A stretch of 64,000 bases of DNA, taken from CAWCHZ01 sp963795555 (GTDB lineage: Bacteria > Actinomycetota > Thermoleophilia > Solirubrobacterales > Solirubrobacteraceae). The translations under genes were made by a program, and so were the position numbers. Shown here one piece after another: positions 16,618 to 25,895 of the stretch (positions are counted from its first letter, which is position 1; each line of letters opens with the position of its first letter). Under the pieces are notes generated by a model that had not been told where the DNA came from, did not search any database, and saw only the letters and a program-made list of their open reading frames with translations. The stretch is from contig CAWCHZ010000001.1 of NCBI GenBank assembly GCA_963795555.1, forward strand, positions 186,001-250,000, in the 5' to 3' direction.

Positions 16618-18464
16618 GCTGGCTGCTTGGTGCCTTCCTCGTGCTCGGATTGGGCCTCGCCGGCGGCTTCGGGTGGTATGAGCGCGCCCGTCCGGACGCA
16701 CGAATCGTGGCGCTCGTGGCGACGCTGGCGGCGTTCGCCACCCTCGGACGGATCGCGTTCGCCGCGCTGCCGAACGTCAAGCCGACGACCGACATCGTGC
16801 TGGTCTCCGGCTACGCGCTCGGCGGCGCTCCCGGCTTCATGGTCGGCGCGATCGCCGGCCTGACCTCGAACTTCTTCTTCGGCCAGGGCCCATGGACGCC
16901 CTGGCAGATGGGCGCCTGGGGCGTCGCCGGACTGCTCGGTGCCGGTCTGGCGACGGTGACGCGCGGACGGATCGGTCGCTGGCCGCTGGCGCTCGCCTGC
17001 TGCGCGATCGGCTTCCTGTTCACGGTCGTCCAGGATCTCGGCGACTGGGTGAGCTACAGCGACCACAGTGCCGCCCAGCTCGCCGCCTATCTGAGCACCG
17101 GCCTCGGGTTCGACGCGATCGACGCCGGCGGCTGCCTGCTGTTCGCACTCGCGTTCGGGCCGGCGCTGCTGCGCTCGGTGCAGCGCTTCGCCCGGCGCCT
17201 GCAGGTTCATTGGGGGCCGCCGAGCGGCGCCGTGCCGCTGATCGTCCTTGCCGTCTGTGGAGCGCTGGCGATCGGTCCGACAGTGCCGGGCGCCCGGGCC
17301 GCCGGTTCCCCGCTGGCCTACCTGCTCGCCGCCCAGAACCCCGACGGCGGCTTCGGCGCGGCCCCCGGCCAGCAGTCGAGCGCGCTCGACTCCGGCTGGG
17401 CCGCGCTTGCGCTCGCCGCCAGCGGACGCAGCCCCGAGGGCACCGCCCGCGCCGGTCACAGCCTGCTCGCCTACATTGAGCGGACGTTCGCCAGCGACCC
17501 CGGCTCAATCGAGCGCACGATCCTCATTGCCGCCGCCGCTGGCGTGTCGCCGACCGACGTCGGCGGCCATGACCCGTTGGCGACGCTGGAGCGCGAAATC
17601 AGGCCCGACGGCTCGGTCGGCGACCAGGTCGACCTGACGACGTTCGCCGTCCTGGCGCTGCGCGCCGCCGGCGTCACCCCGCCCGCGCGGATGCTGGACT
17701 GGCTGGTGCGCCAGCAGGACTCCGACGGCGGCTTCAGCTTTGCCACCGTCGGCGACCTCGCCGACATCGACGACACCGGCGCCGCGCTGCAGGCGCTCGC
17801 TGGCAGCGCGCCCACCGCGCGCCGGCGCGCGGTCGCGTTCATCCGCGCTGCTCAGGGCTCGGACGGCGGCTTTCCGTCCGAGCCGGGCGGGAGCTCCAAT
17901 GCCCAGTCCACCGCCTGGGCCATCCAGGGCCTGATCGCCGCCGGCGTCGATCCCGCGCAGGTCCACGCTCACGGCTCCCCGTCGCCGCTTGACTATCTGC
18001 GCTCACTGATCACCGCGAGTGGCGCGATCGACTACGCCCGCGGCGACTCCCAGACGCCGGTCTGGGTCACCGCAGAGGCGCTCGTTGCCCTCGCCGGCAA
18101 GCCGTTTCCGTTCGCGATCGTGGAGCGCACGGTGACGGCGCCGGCGCGAACCGCGACCGCCGCGGCCGGCGTACGCCGTGGCCATCAGGTCGTCGCCCGG
18201 CGATCGCTGGCCCGCCACCGCCCCCACTCCCGGCCACGCCGCGTCCGGCGCACCCCGGCTCTGCCGGCTGACCGGCTTGGGGCGCTGTCCCCTCGCCGAG
18301 GCGGGCGGAGCGCGGCACATGCAAGACCCGCGGCAGCACGGACAGGAGCCGCTCACGACACCGGCGCCGGGCTCGCGGTGGCGCTCGCAGCCGCGGCTGT
18401 GGTGGCCTGCCTGCTCGCGGTGCTGGGAGTGCGACGCCGGCGAAGGCCAAATCCCTCTCACTGA
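16614..18464 (+). CDS. ECF S-component fused to an alpha/alpha-toroid (prenyltransferase/squalene-cyclase-repeat) domain
   Basis: 616 residues. Residues 1-195 are a six-helix ECF substrate-specificity subunit (NVKPTTDIVLVSGYALGG, then GPWTPWQMGAWG and DLGDWVSY). A further helix and signal-like segment (to ARAAGS, about 227) leads into a domain with recurring QQ/QN-x-DGGF repeats (QNPDGGFGAAPG, QQDSDGGFSF, QGSDGGFPSEPG), the signature of alpha6/alpha6 toroids found in squalene cyclases and in intrinsic factor/transcobalamin. An Arg/Pro-rich linker and a C-terminal transmembrane helix (AGLAVALAAAAVVACLLAVLG) end it. It lies in the B12-riboswitch operon, so corrinoid is the expected substrate. 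Confidence 0.85.
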   Translation: MSWLLGAFLVLGLGLAGGFGWYERARPDARIVALVATLAAFATLGRIAFAALPNVKPTTDIVLVSGYALGGAPGFMVGAIAGLTSNFFFGQGPWTPWQMGAWGVAGLLGAGLATVTRGRIGRWPLALACCAIGFLFTVVQDLGDWVSYSDHSAAQLAAYLSTGLGFDAIDAGGCLLFALAFGPALLRSVQRFARRLQVHWGPPSGAVPLIVLAVCGALAIGPTVPGARAAGSPLAYLLAAQNPDGGFGAAPGQQSSALDSGWAALALAASGRSPEGTARAGHSLLAYIERTFASDPGSIERTILIAAAAGVSPTDVGGHDPLATLEREIRPDGSVGDQVDLTTFAVLALRAAGVTPPARMLDWLVRQQDSDGGFSFATVGDLADIDDTGAALQALAGSAPTARRRAVAFIRAAQGSDGGFPSEPGGSSNAQSTAWAIQGLIAAGVDPAQVHAHGSPSPLDYLRSLITASGAIDYARGDSQTPVWVTAEALVALAGKPFPFAIVERTVTAPARTATAAAGVRRGHQVVARRSLARHRPHSRPRRVRRTPALPADRLGALSPRRGGRSAAHARPAAARTGAAHDTGAGLAVALAAAAVVACLLAVLGVRRRRRPNPSH

Positions 18465-18523
18465 GCCGCGTCGACCGGGCGCGCGAACGCGTGAGCGCCT
18501 TTACGCTCGCCGACGCCAGAGCC

Positions 18524-18529
18524 TAGAAT
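18524..18529 (+). promoter_or_regulatory. -10 element of tRNA-Gly
   Basis: TAGAAT ends 8 bases before the first base of the tRNA. Confidence 0.5.
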
Positions 18530-18537
18530 CCGATCGC

Positions 18538-18610
18538 GCGGACGTAGCTCAGTTGGTAGAGCGCGAGCTTCCCAAGCTCGAGGTCGCGGGTTCGAGGCCC
18601 GTCGTCCGCT
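18538..18610 (+). tRNA. tRNA-Gly (anticodon CCC)
   Basis: A 73-nt cloverleaf. The acceptor stem GCGGACG pairs with CGTCCGC, and the D-arm is GCTC-AGTTGGTA-GAGC. The anticodon stem CGAGC/GCTCG encloses TTCCCAA, giving anticodon CCC. The T-arm carries GGTTCGAG. The CCA end is not encoded. It is directly followed by two 21-bp repeats. No integrase gene or att-like copy of the tRNA end is seen. Confidence 0.95.
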
Positions 18611-18630
18611 TCTATTCGGAGCCGGTGGGC

Positions 18631-18671
18631 GGGCGCGTCAGTGCCGGAGCCGGGCGCGTCAGTGCCGGAGC
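18631..18671. repeat. 21-bp tandem repeat downstream of tRNA-Gly
   Basis: GGGCGCGTCAGTGCCGGAGC at 18631-18650 recurs at 18652-18671, giving a 21-bp period. It belongs to the same class of short tandem copies seen at many gene 3' ends in this window. Confidence 0.85.
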
Positions 18672-18754
18672 AGCGATGCGGACTGGTCGCGGACCGTGTC
18701 GCGCAGCGCTCGAGCCGCGATGACTTCCCGCCGCTCGCGCGGTCTGAAGGTCAG

Positions 18755-19033
18755 ATGCTCGATCTGGCGATCCGGGGCCCGCTCGAGCGCGCCGATCTGG
18801 CAGGACTGCTAGCCCGGGCGGGCGCGCTGCTGGCCGCCGGGCGTGGTCAGCCCGTACGCTGCGACGTCAGCGGGCTGGCCGCCGACCTGATCGCCGTCGA
18901 CGCGCTGGCACAACTGGCGCTGGCGGCCCGTCGCCACGGCTGCGAGCTGTCGTTCCGCGGCGCCTCGGTCGAGCTGCGTGAGCTGGTCGACTACCTTGGC
19001 CTCGGCGAGGTGCTGCGCGGTGGGCGAGGCTAG
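18755..19033 (+). CDS. Small STAS-domain protein
   Basis: 92 residues with a STAS fold: MLDLAIRGPLERADLAGLLA as first strand and helix, then VRCDVSGLAADLIAVDALAQ, where the loop after CDVSG corresponds to the site phosphorylated in anti-sigma-factor antagonists (the serine here is in the DVSG segment, not DSSG). The ATG at 18755 gives a compact domain; the upstream frame is repeat-derived. STAS proteins usually bind anti-sigma kinases. It converges with the SigX5-type sigma gene and their stop codons share a single CTAG. Confidence 0.65.
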   Translation: MLDLAIRGPLERADLAGLLARAGALLAAGRGQPVRCDVSGLAADLIAVDALAQLALAARRHGCELSFRGASVELRELVDYLGLGEVLRGGRG

Positions 19034-20016
19034 CCCTCGAGCCTGGGGGGCAGGCCGAAGAGCGGAAACAGCGTGTCAGTGGCCAGGAAGAACGTGAATT
19101 CGACGATCCGACCATCCTGGATTCGCAGCACCTGCAGCGCCCAGGGGTCATAGCCGCTGCCGCTCTCGCTGGGCTTGTACTGGCCGAAGGCTGGCAGGCC
19201 GTTGGCGGTGACCGTGGGGATCACCCGTGAGCCACGGCAGCCAGCGCCGCGCCCGACCCACCAGCCGAGGATGTCGTCGCGGCCACGCAGCCAGAGCTCG
19301 TACGGCGGCATCGACTGGGTCGCGTCCTCGTGGATCAGCGCGGTGAGGGCATCCATGTCATAGCGCTGGAAGGCATCGACGTAGCGAGCCAGCAGCTCGC
19401 TCTCGTGCTCGCCGAGCGGGTCTTCTGCGCCGAGTCCGAAGACGTCCGTCGCCTCCAGCGTGGCGCGCGCCCGCTGCAGCGCGCTGTTGATCGATGCGAC
19501 GCTCGTGTCGAGCAGCTCGGCGACCTCGGCCGCCTTCCAGTGCAGGACCTCGCAGAGGATCAGCGCTGCGCGCTGACGCGGTGGCAGGTGCTGCAGCGCC
19601 GCCACCAGCGCCAGGCGGATCGTCTCGCGCCCCTCCGCGACCGCCGCCGGGTCGGATCCGTCGACGAGGACCAGGCGGTCGGGCACCGGCTCGATCCAGG
19701 TCACCTCGGGCAGGATCTCGCCGATCGGGCCGTCCGGCGAGCGCGCTGGGCCGAGATCCATCGGCCGAGCGCGGCGTTCGCGACCGCCGAGCATGTCCAG
19801 GCAGACGTTGGTGGCGATGCGATACAGCCATGAGCGCAGCGAGGAGCGCCCTTCGAAGCGCTCGCTGCTGCGCCAGGCGCGCAGCAGCGTGTCCTGGACG
19901 GCGTCCTCGGCCTCGAACGGGGAGCCCAGCATGCGGTAGCAGTAGGCGGTCAGCTCCCGGCGGTGGCTCTCGAGCTGGCCGAACGACGGCGCGGCGGATA
20001 GCGCGGCTCGCTCCAT
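19030..20016 (-). CDS. RNA polymerase sigma-70 factor, SigX5-type, with SnoaL-like C-terminal domain
   Basis: 328 residues. Region 2 spans about 18-85 (ELTAYCYRMLGSPFEAEDAVQ, then SLRSWLYRIATNVCLDML). Region 4 spans about 140-195 (LPPRQRAALILCEVLHWKA to SINSALQRARATLE). A SnoaL-like domain (ARYVDAFQRYDMDALTALIH through FTFFLATDTLFPLFG) replaces a separate anti-sigma factor. In this ECF class the tail is thought to sense a ligand or control activity in cis. ATG 20016 has TACGAT 6 bases upstream, a leaderless arrangement. It is divergent from the LLM oxidoreductase gene. Confidence 0.92.
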   Translation of the reverse strand: MERAALSAAPSFGQLESHRRELTAYCYRMLGSPFEAEDAVQDTLLRAWRSSERFEGRSSLRSWLYRIATNVCLDMLGGRERRARPMDLGPARSPDGPIGEILPEVTWIEPVPDRLVLVDGSDPAAVAEGRETIRLALVAALQHLPPRQRAALILCEVLHWKAAEVAELLDTSVASINSALQRARATLEATDVFGLGAEDPLGEHESELLARYVDAFQRYDMDALTALIHEDATQSMPPYELWLRGRDDILGWWVGRGAGCRGSRVIPTVTANGLPAFGQYKPSESGSGYDPWALQVLRIQDGRIVEFTFFLATDTLFPLFGLPPRLEG

Positions 20017-20139
20017 GCGGGCATCGTACGCTGCTCCTCGTTGACAGTCGGCGCGCGATTCGCGGTGGCGACCTGACCGTGATCGAGCGATCGCGCATGA
20101 CCACTTGACAGCGATCGCGTGATCCGCGAGCGTCGCTCC

Positions 20140-21210
20140 ATGGCCGACAACGGCCTCGGGCTGTTCCTGACGGCGCTGCCGCCGACGCTGGCGATCGACC
20201 TCGCCGGACGCGCCGAGCGCGCGGGCTTTCGCAGCGCCTGGTTTCCGGAGATCACGTTCGCTGATTCGTTCGGCCCAGCGACGGCCGCCGCGCTGCGCAG
20301 CCAGCGCATCGGCATCGGCACAGGGGTCGTCGGGATCTGGTCGCGCTCGGCCGTCACGATGGCCTTGCAGGCGGCGACGCTGCAGCAGCTGTCGGGCGGG
20401 CGCCTGCTGCTGGGCCTCGGGTTGCAGGCGCGCGGCTACGTCAGCGGCTGGCACGGCCAGCGCTATCACAAGCCGCTCACGGCGATGCGCGACTTCGTCA
20501 CGATCCTGCGCGGCGCGTTTGGCGGCGGGCTCGTAACGCACGAGGGTGAGATCTTCTCGGTGCGCAACTTCCACCTCGACATGGAGCTGCCCGCGCCGCC
20601 GCCCATCTATTTAGCCGCCAACGGGCCGCGGATGATCGAGCTGGCAGGCGAGATTGCCGACGGCATCGTCGGCTGGTTCCAGTCGCTGGAGTACGTGCGC
20701 ACGGTGACGATGCCCGCCTTGCGTCGGGGTGCCGAGCGCGCGGGCCGCTTGCTCGACGGCTTCCAGGTCACCGTCGGCTTCCCGGCCGTGGTCACGCGCG
20801 ACGACAGCGGCGTCGCGCTGGCCAAGGGCCAGGCGATGATGTACGCGACCGCACTGGGATCGGCGCCGGCCTACCTGGAGAGCGCTCGCGCCGCCGGCTT
20901 CGGTGATGTTGCTGAGCAGATCGGGGAGCGGGTGCGCGCTGGCGACCTGCGCGGGGCGGTGCGGCTGGTGCCGGATGAGATGGTCGACACGCTGCTGCTG
21001 GCCGGCAGCGCGGAGCGCGTGCGCGAGCGCATCGAACGCTATCGCGAGGCCGGCCTGACCGGCGTGCATCTGCTGCCCTCGCCGCCTGGCGGCTTCTATC
21101 CGCTCTACGAGGATCACTTTCCGGTCGATTCGCTGGGGCAGCTGCCGCCCTTCGACCTCTCGGCGCTGCTGTCGAGCTTCGAGGACGCGATCGAGCTGCT
21201 GGGCGGCTGA
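20140..21210 (+). CDS. LLM-class F420/flavin-dependent oxidoreductase
   Basis: 356 residues with the bacterial luciferase-like TIM barrel: LGLFLTALPPTLAIDLAGRA, RIGIGTGVVGIWSRSAVTMA (the cofactor-binding bulge region), LSGGRLLLGLGLQARGYVSG and PIYLAANGPRMIELAGEIAD. Family members use F420 or FMN on varied substrates, so the substrate cannot be told here. ATG 20140 was chosen; an in-frame GTG at 20119 would add 7 residues. It is divergent from the sigma gene, which may regulate it. Confidence 0.85.
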   Translation: MADNGLGLFLTALPPTLAIDLAGRAERAGFRSAWFPEITFADSFGPATAAALRSQRIGIGTGVVGIWSRSAVTMALQAATLQQLSGGRLLLGLGLQARGYVSGWHGQRYHKPLTAMRDFVTILRGAFGGGLVTHEGEIFSVRNFHLDMELPAPPPIYLAANGPRMIELAGEIADGIVGWFQSLEYVRTVTMPALRRGAERAGRLLDGFQVTVGFPAVVTRDDSGVALAKGQAMMYATALGSAPAYLESARAAGFGDVAEQIGERVRAGDLRGAVRLVPDEMVDTLLLAGSAERVRERIERYREAGLTGVHLLPSPPGGFYPLYEDHFPVDSLGQLPPFDLSALLSSFEDAIELLGG

Positions 21211-21343
21211 GCGGCGGGCACCAGCGCAGCGCAGCGCTCCGATTTACGCAGCGCTCACCTCACATTGTTTGCTTGCGCTCGACAATGCCGCTGCCGTTGA
21301 GGCGGAAAGCTCACGGCGATGGGCGGTTGCCTACCTGGTGAAA

Positions 21344-21949
21344 CTAATTGCGGTGACGATGACGCGTTGCTCCCAGGAAGCGCGCGGGCTGATCGCTGTC
21401 GTTGACGTAGGCGTGCTCGGTGTGGCCGCCGAAGGCGAGCGTGTCGCCTGGCGAGAGCCGGTGGGATTCACCATCGACGATCACTGTCACCGAGCCGCTG
21501 AGGCAGTGCACGAACTCATCGCCGATATGCCTGTGCTGGCGCACGCTTGCGCCCGGCTTGAGCTCGACGACGAACGGCTGCAGCTCCCAGCCGCCGGCGG
21601 TGAGGTGACGGATCGTTATCGCGTCGCCATCGGATGACAGGACATAGCCCGCGTCCGCCGGCACCAGCTCCGCCGTCGGCGTCGGCGCGTGATCCAGCAG
21701 CTCCGTGACGGCGACGTCGTAGACCGCCGCGAGACGGATCAACCGTGTCACCGCGATCTCCGACGCGCCGCGCTCGACGATGTTCACAAACGAGCGCGAC
21801 AGCCCGGCGAGCTCCGCGGCCTCTTTGATCGTGAGCCCCTGCCGGCGCCGCGCCTCGCGCAGCCGGCGCCCGATCGTCTCGCGTGCGATCCGGGAGTGAT
21901 GGTGGCTCGTCTCCTGCTTACGTCCCTGCTGCTGCGTTGCCACCACCAC
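21344..21949 (-). CDS. XRE-family regulator with cupin sensor domain
   Basis: About 201 residues from a GTG in a run of three (21943-21949). The helix-turn-helix occupies about 22-75 (IGRRLREARRRQGLTIKEAA, then SRSFVNIVERG). The C-terminal cupin spans about 110-195 with a metal-type motif RQHRHIGDEFVHCLSGSVTV and LSPGDTLAFGGHTEHAYVN. Such HTH-cupin regulators often control amino-acid, polyamine or sugar catabolism in response to a small ligand bound in the barrel. The start is uncertain because no ATG is available. No obvious target operon adjoins it. The 133-bp gap before it has no clear feature. Confidence 0.8.
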   Translation of the reverse strand: MVVATQQQGRKQETSHHHSRIARETIGRRLREARRRQGLTIKEAAELAGLSRSFVNIVERGASEIAVTRLIRLAAVYDVAVTELLDHAPTPTAELVPADAGYVLSSDGDAITIRHLTAGGWELQPFVVELKPGASVRQHRHIGDEFVHCLSGSVTVIVDGESHRLSPGDTLAFGGHTEHAYVNDSDQPARFLGATRHRHRN

Positions 21950-22086
21950 CCGTTCGCATTGGTGATCGAAGATCGGCGCGGCATGGTAGCAACGGAGCGC
22001 GGCTTGCCGCTCACCAGTCAGGCTCGCTGACGACAAGCAAACGGACGAAAAGCACTGAGCGGTGGCCCACGCAGGGCCGCGAGAGC

Positions 22087-22350
22087 CTAGTGCGGGACGA
22101 AGAACTCCGCGTTGACCTGGGTGTAGTCCTGCCACTGCTCGGGCAGCTGGTCCTCGGGGAAGATCGCATCGACCGGGCAGGCCTCGACGCACGCGTCGCA
22201 GTCGATGCATTCGTCCGGGTCGATGAACAGCTGACGCACCTCGCTGAACTCCGGCTCGTTTGCGGTCGGGTGGATGCAGTCGACCGGGCAGACCTCGGTG
22301 CAGGAGAGGTCCTTGAGGTCAAGGCACGGCTCAGCGATCACGTAGGTCAC
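22087..22350 (-). CDS. fdxA: 7Fe-type ferredoxin (FdxA-like)
   Basis: 87 residues with the MTYVIAEPCLDLKDLSC start characteristic of actinobacterial FdxA. The first cluster motif lacks the full CxxCxxC spacing (C-x7-C-x3-CP), as in 3Fe-4S sites. The second, CIDCDACVEACPVDAI, is a canonical 4Fe-4S site. It is a soluble low-potential electron carrier. The start matches the family, with a purine-rich GGGGGAA ahead of the ATG. It is probably monocistronic; its stop is in a CTAG. Confidence 0.93.
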   Translation of the reverse strand: MTYVIAEPCLDLKDLSCTEVCPVDCIHPTANEPEFSEVRQLFIDPDECIDCDACVEACPVDAIFPEDQLPEQWQDYTQVNAEFFVPH

Positions 22351-22369
22351 GGTTCCCCCAACCTCGCGT

Positions 22370-22451
22370 CTTGCCGGTCGAGGCTACCAGGCCTGCGGCA
22401 GGCCGCAGCGCTTGCCGGCCGAGGCTACCAGGCCTGCGGCAGGCCGCAGCG
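22370..22451. repeat. Two 41-bp tandem repeats over the zinc-ribbon gene 3' end
   Basis: Units 22370-22410 and 22411-22451 differ at one base. The upstream-in-gene copy (22411-22451) holds the last codons and stop of the minus-strand zinc-ribbon gene. The other is an exact downstream duplicate including the stop. Confidence 0.95.
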
Positions 22452-22703
22452 CGGGCAGCTCACGGTTGCGCTCACGTCGGCGCTGAAGATCGCTCCGCAC
22501 GAGCACGTGTAGAGGGCACGGTCCTGCGGCCCTTCGGCTCGGCGGTTGCGCTGCTCGAGCGTCGCGACGGCCGGGCGCGGCCGGTCGGCGGACCGAGCCG
22601 CGCCCGGCAGCCGGCTCGTGGCGGGCAGCCAGCTGCCGCGCGGCCTGGCTGCCAGGCGCGGCAGCCGGCTCAGGCGGGGGACGTCGGTCAGCGAGAGGCG
22701 CAC
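22425..22703 (-). CDS. Small zinc-ribbon protein of unknown function
   Basis: Up to 92 residues. The C-terminal 30 residues form a rubredoxin-like zinc ribbon (YTCSCGAIF and VSCPRCGLPQAW, two CxC/CxxC knuckles). The preceding LEQRNRRAEGPQDRALY is basic. The N-terminal 45 residues (PRLSRLPRLAARPRG) are repeat-rich and may be non-coding; the true start is unclear because only a GTG at 22703 is available. Short zinc ribbons of this kind are common unannotated proteins in Actinobacteria. The last codons and stop are duplicated downstream by a 41-bp repeat. It is divergent from ccmE, with a 197-bp gap. Confidence 0.6.
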   Translation of the reverse strand: MRLSLTDVPRLSRLPRLAARPRGSWLPATSRLPGAARSADRPRPAVATLEQRNRRAEGPQDRALYTCSCGAIFSADVSATVSCPRCGLPQAW

Positions 22704-22900
22704 GGCGGTCGCCGGGGGGCGAAGGGGACGATCGATGGACGAGATGAGCGGAGCATCGAGCCTATGGCGCGGCGGCCGACGGGGTGGGGGAGGGGAGCAT
22801 CGGGGCCTATAACGTCCTCGATCCGCAGAGGTTTCCCCGGCGGGCGCGAATTTCCTGTTTGAGATACTGCCTGGGCGATGAATCCCAACGTGCCCGCGCG

Positions 22901-23305
22901 ATGGACCCCAACCGCAAGCGCCGTCTTCGCCTGATCGTCGCGCTCACGGTCGCCCTGCTGCTGGCGGGCGCCCTGGTCTACACGAGCTTCAGCGCCGCCG
23001 ACGTCACCGTCACGCCCAGCCAGCTGCTCACGAGCGCGCTGCCCGGGCGCAGCTACCAGCTGACGGGCAAGGTCGTGCCCGGCTCGATTCGCCGCGAGGG
23101 CGTGATCACGCGCTTCTCGGTCCGCGATCGCGCCGGCAGCGACGCCGTGCCGATCGTCTACAGCGGACAGGTGCCCGATCCGTTCGGACCCAACCGGGAG
23201 ATCATCGTCGACGTGCGCAAGCAGGGTGCGAGCTTCATCGGCCAGCGCGACTCGCTGGTCACCAAGTGCCCGTCGAAGTTCACCGCCGCGCCGGCCAACC
23301 AGTGA
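22901..23305 (+). CDS. ccmE: Cytochrome c-type biogenesis heme chaperone CcmE, cysteine variant
   Basis: 134 residues. An N-terminal membrane anchor (LIVALTVALLLAGALVYTSF) is followed by the OB-fold domain (YQLTGKVVPGSIRREG, ITRFSVRD and VPIVYSGQVPDPF). CcmE binds heme covalently and passes it to CcmF/CcmH. The heme-binding residue is normally His in HxxxY. Here the corresponding site reads TKCPSKF, so it is a Cys-type CcmE (known as CxxxY elsewhere) with Phe replacing Tyr. The ATG at 22901 puts the membrane helix at the N-terminus. ccmF starts 1 base after its stop. Confidence 0.88.
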   Translation: MDPNRKRRLRLIVALTVALLLAGALVYTSFSAADVTVTPSQLLTSALPGRSYQLTGKVVPGSIRREGVITRFSVRDRAGSDAVPIVYSGQVPDPFGPNREIIVDVRKQGASFIGQRDSLVTKCPSKFTAAPANQ

Positions 23306-23306
23306 C

Positions 23307-25454
<2,148 letters not shown>

Positions 25455-25495
25455 GGGCAGCGGGCGTTGGGTGCGAGCGGGCAATCCGGCGGGCG

Positions 25496-25828
25496 ATGAC
25501 GCCCGCGACGGTCGGAGTGGTCATACCGCTCGCCTTCGGGCCGGTCGAGTTCATCGTCGTGCTGGCGCTGCTGGTCGTCGCGCTGGCGCTGCTGTGGGCG
25601 CCGCTGCGCAACGCGGGCGCGGTCCAGCGCCGGGAGGATCACGAGCTCGAGCGGCTCGAGGCCGCCCGCGAGGCCAAGTACCGTGAGATCCGCGATACCG
25701 AGATGGACTTCCGCACGGGCAAGCTGTCGGAGGATGATTTCCGCGAGCTCGACCGCGGCCTGCGCGCGGAGGCGGTCGAGATCCTGCGTCGCCTGGATGA
25801 GGCCCGCGGCGATGGCACGGAGGGCTGA
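25496..25828 (+). CDS. CcmI-like small membrane protein
   Basis: 110 residues. One transmembrane helix (FGPVEFIVVLALLVVALALL) is followed by a cytoplasmic coiled-coil (EDHELERLEAAREAKYREIRD) and the segment MDFRTGKLSEDDFRELDRGL, typical of the CcmI/CycH N-terminal domain. The TPR part of full-length CcmI is absent. It lies 41 bp downstream of ccmF on the same strand and probably helps apocytochrome handling. The ATG at 25496 fits; no strong Shine-Dalgarno is seen. Confidence 0.75.
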   Translation: MTPATVGVVIPLAFGPVEFIVVLALLVVALALLWAPLRNAGAVQRREDHELERLEAAREAKYREIRDTEMDFRTGKLSEDDFRELDRGLRAEAVEILRRLDEARGDGTEG

Positions 25829-25833
25829 CCGCC

Positions 25834-25895
25834 GGGCAGCTCGGCGAGCGCCGATGGAGGTCGTCCGCTAGCCGCGGGGCAGCTCGGCGAGCGCC
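25834..25895. repeat. 19-bp repeat duplicating the M20 peptidase 3' end
   Basis: GGGCAGCTCGGCGAGCGCC occurs at 25877-25895, inside the last codons of the minus-strand peptidase, and again at 25834-25852, beyond its stop. Confidence 0.8.

Noticed and set aside
18538..18671. tRNA-Gly plus following repeats as an integration site
   Set aside because: The repeats do not copy the tRNA 3' end, and there is no integrase, phage or plasmid gene nearby.
22704..22900. Possible gene between the zinc ribbon and ccmE
   Set aside because: G-rich spacer with short frames only; a GATACT box near 22862 suggests it is promoter DNA.
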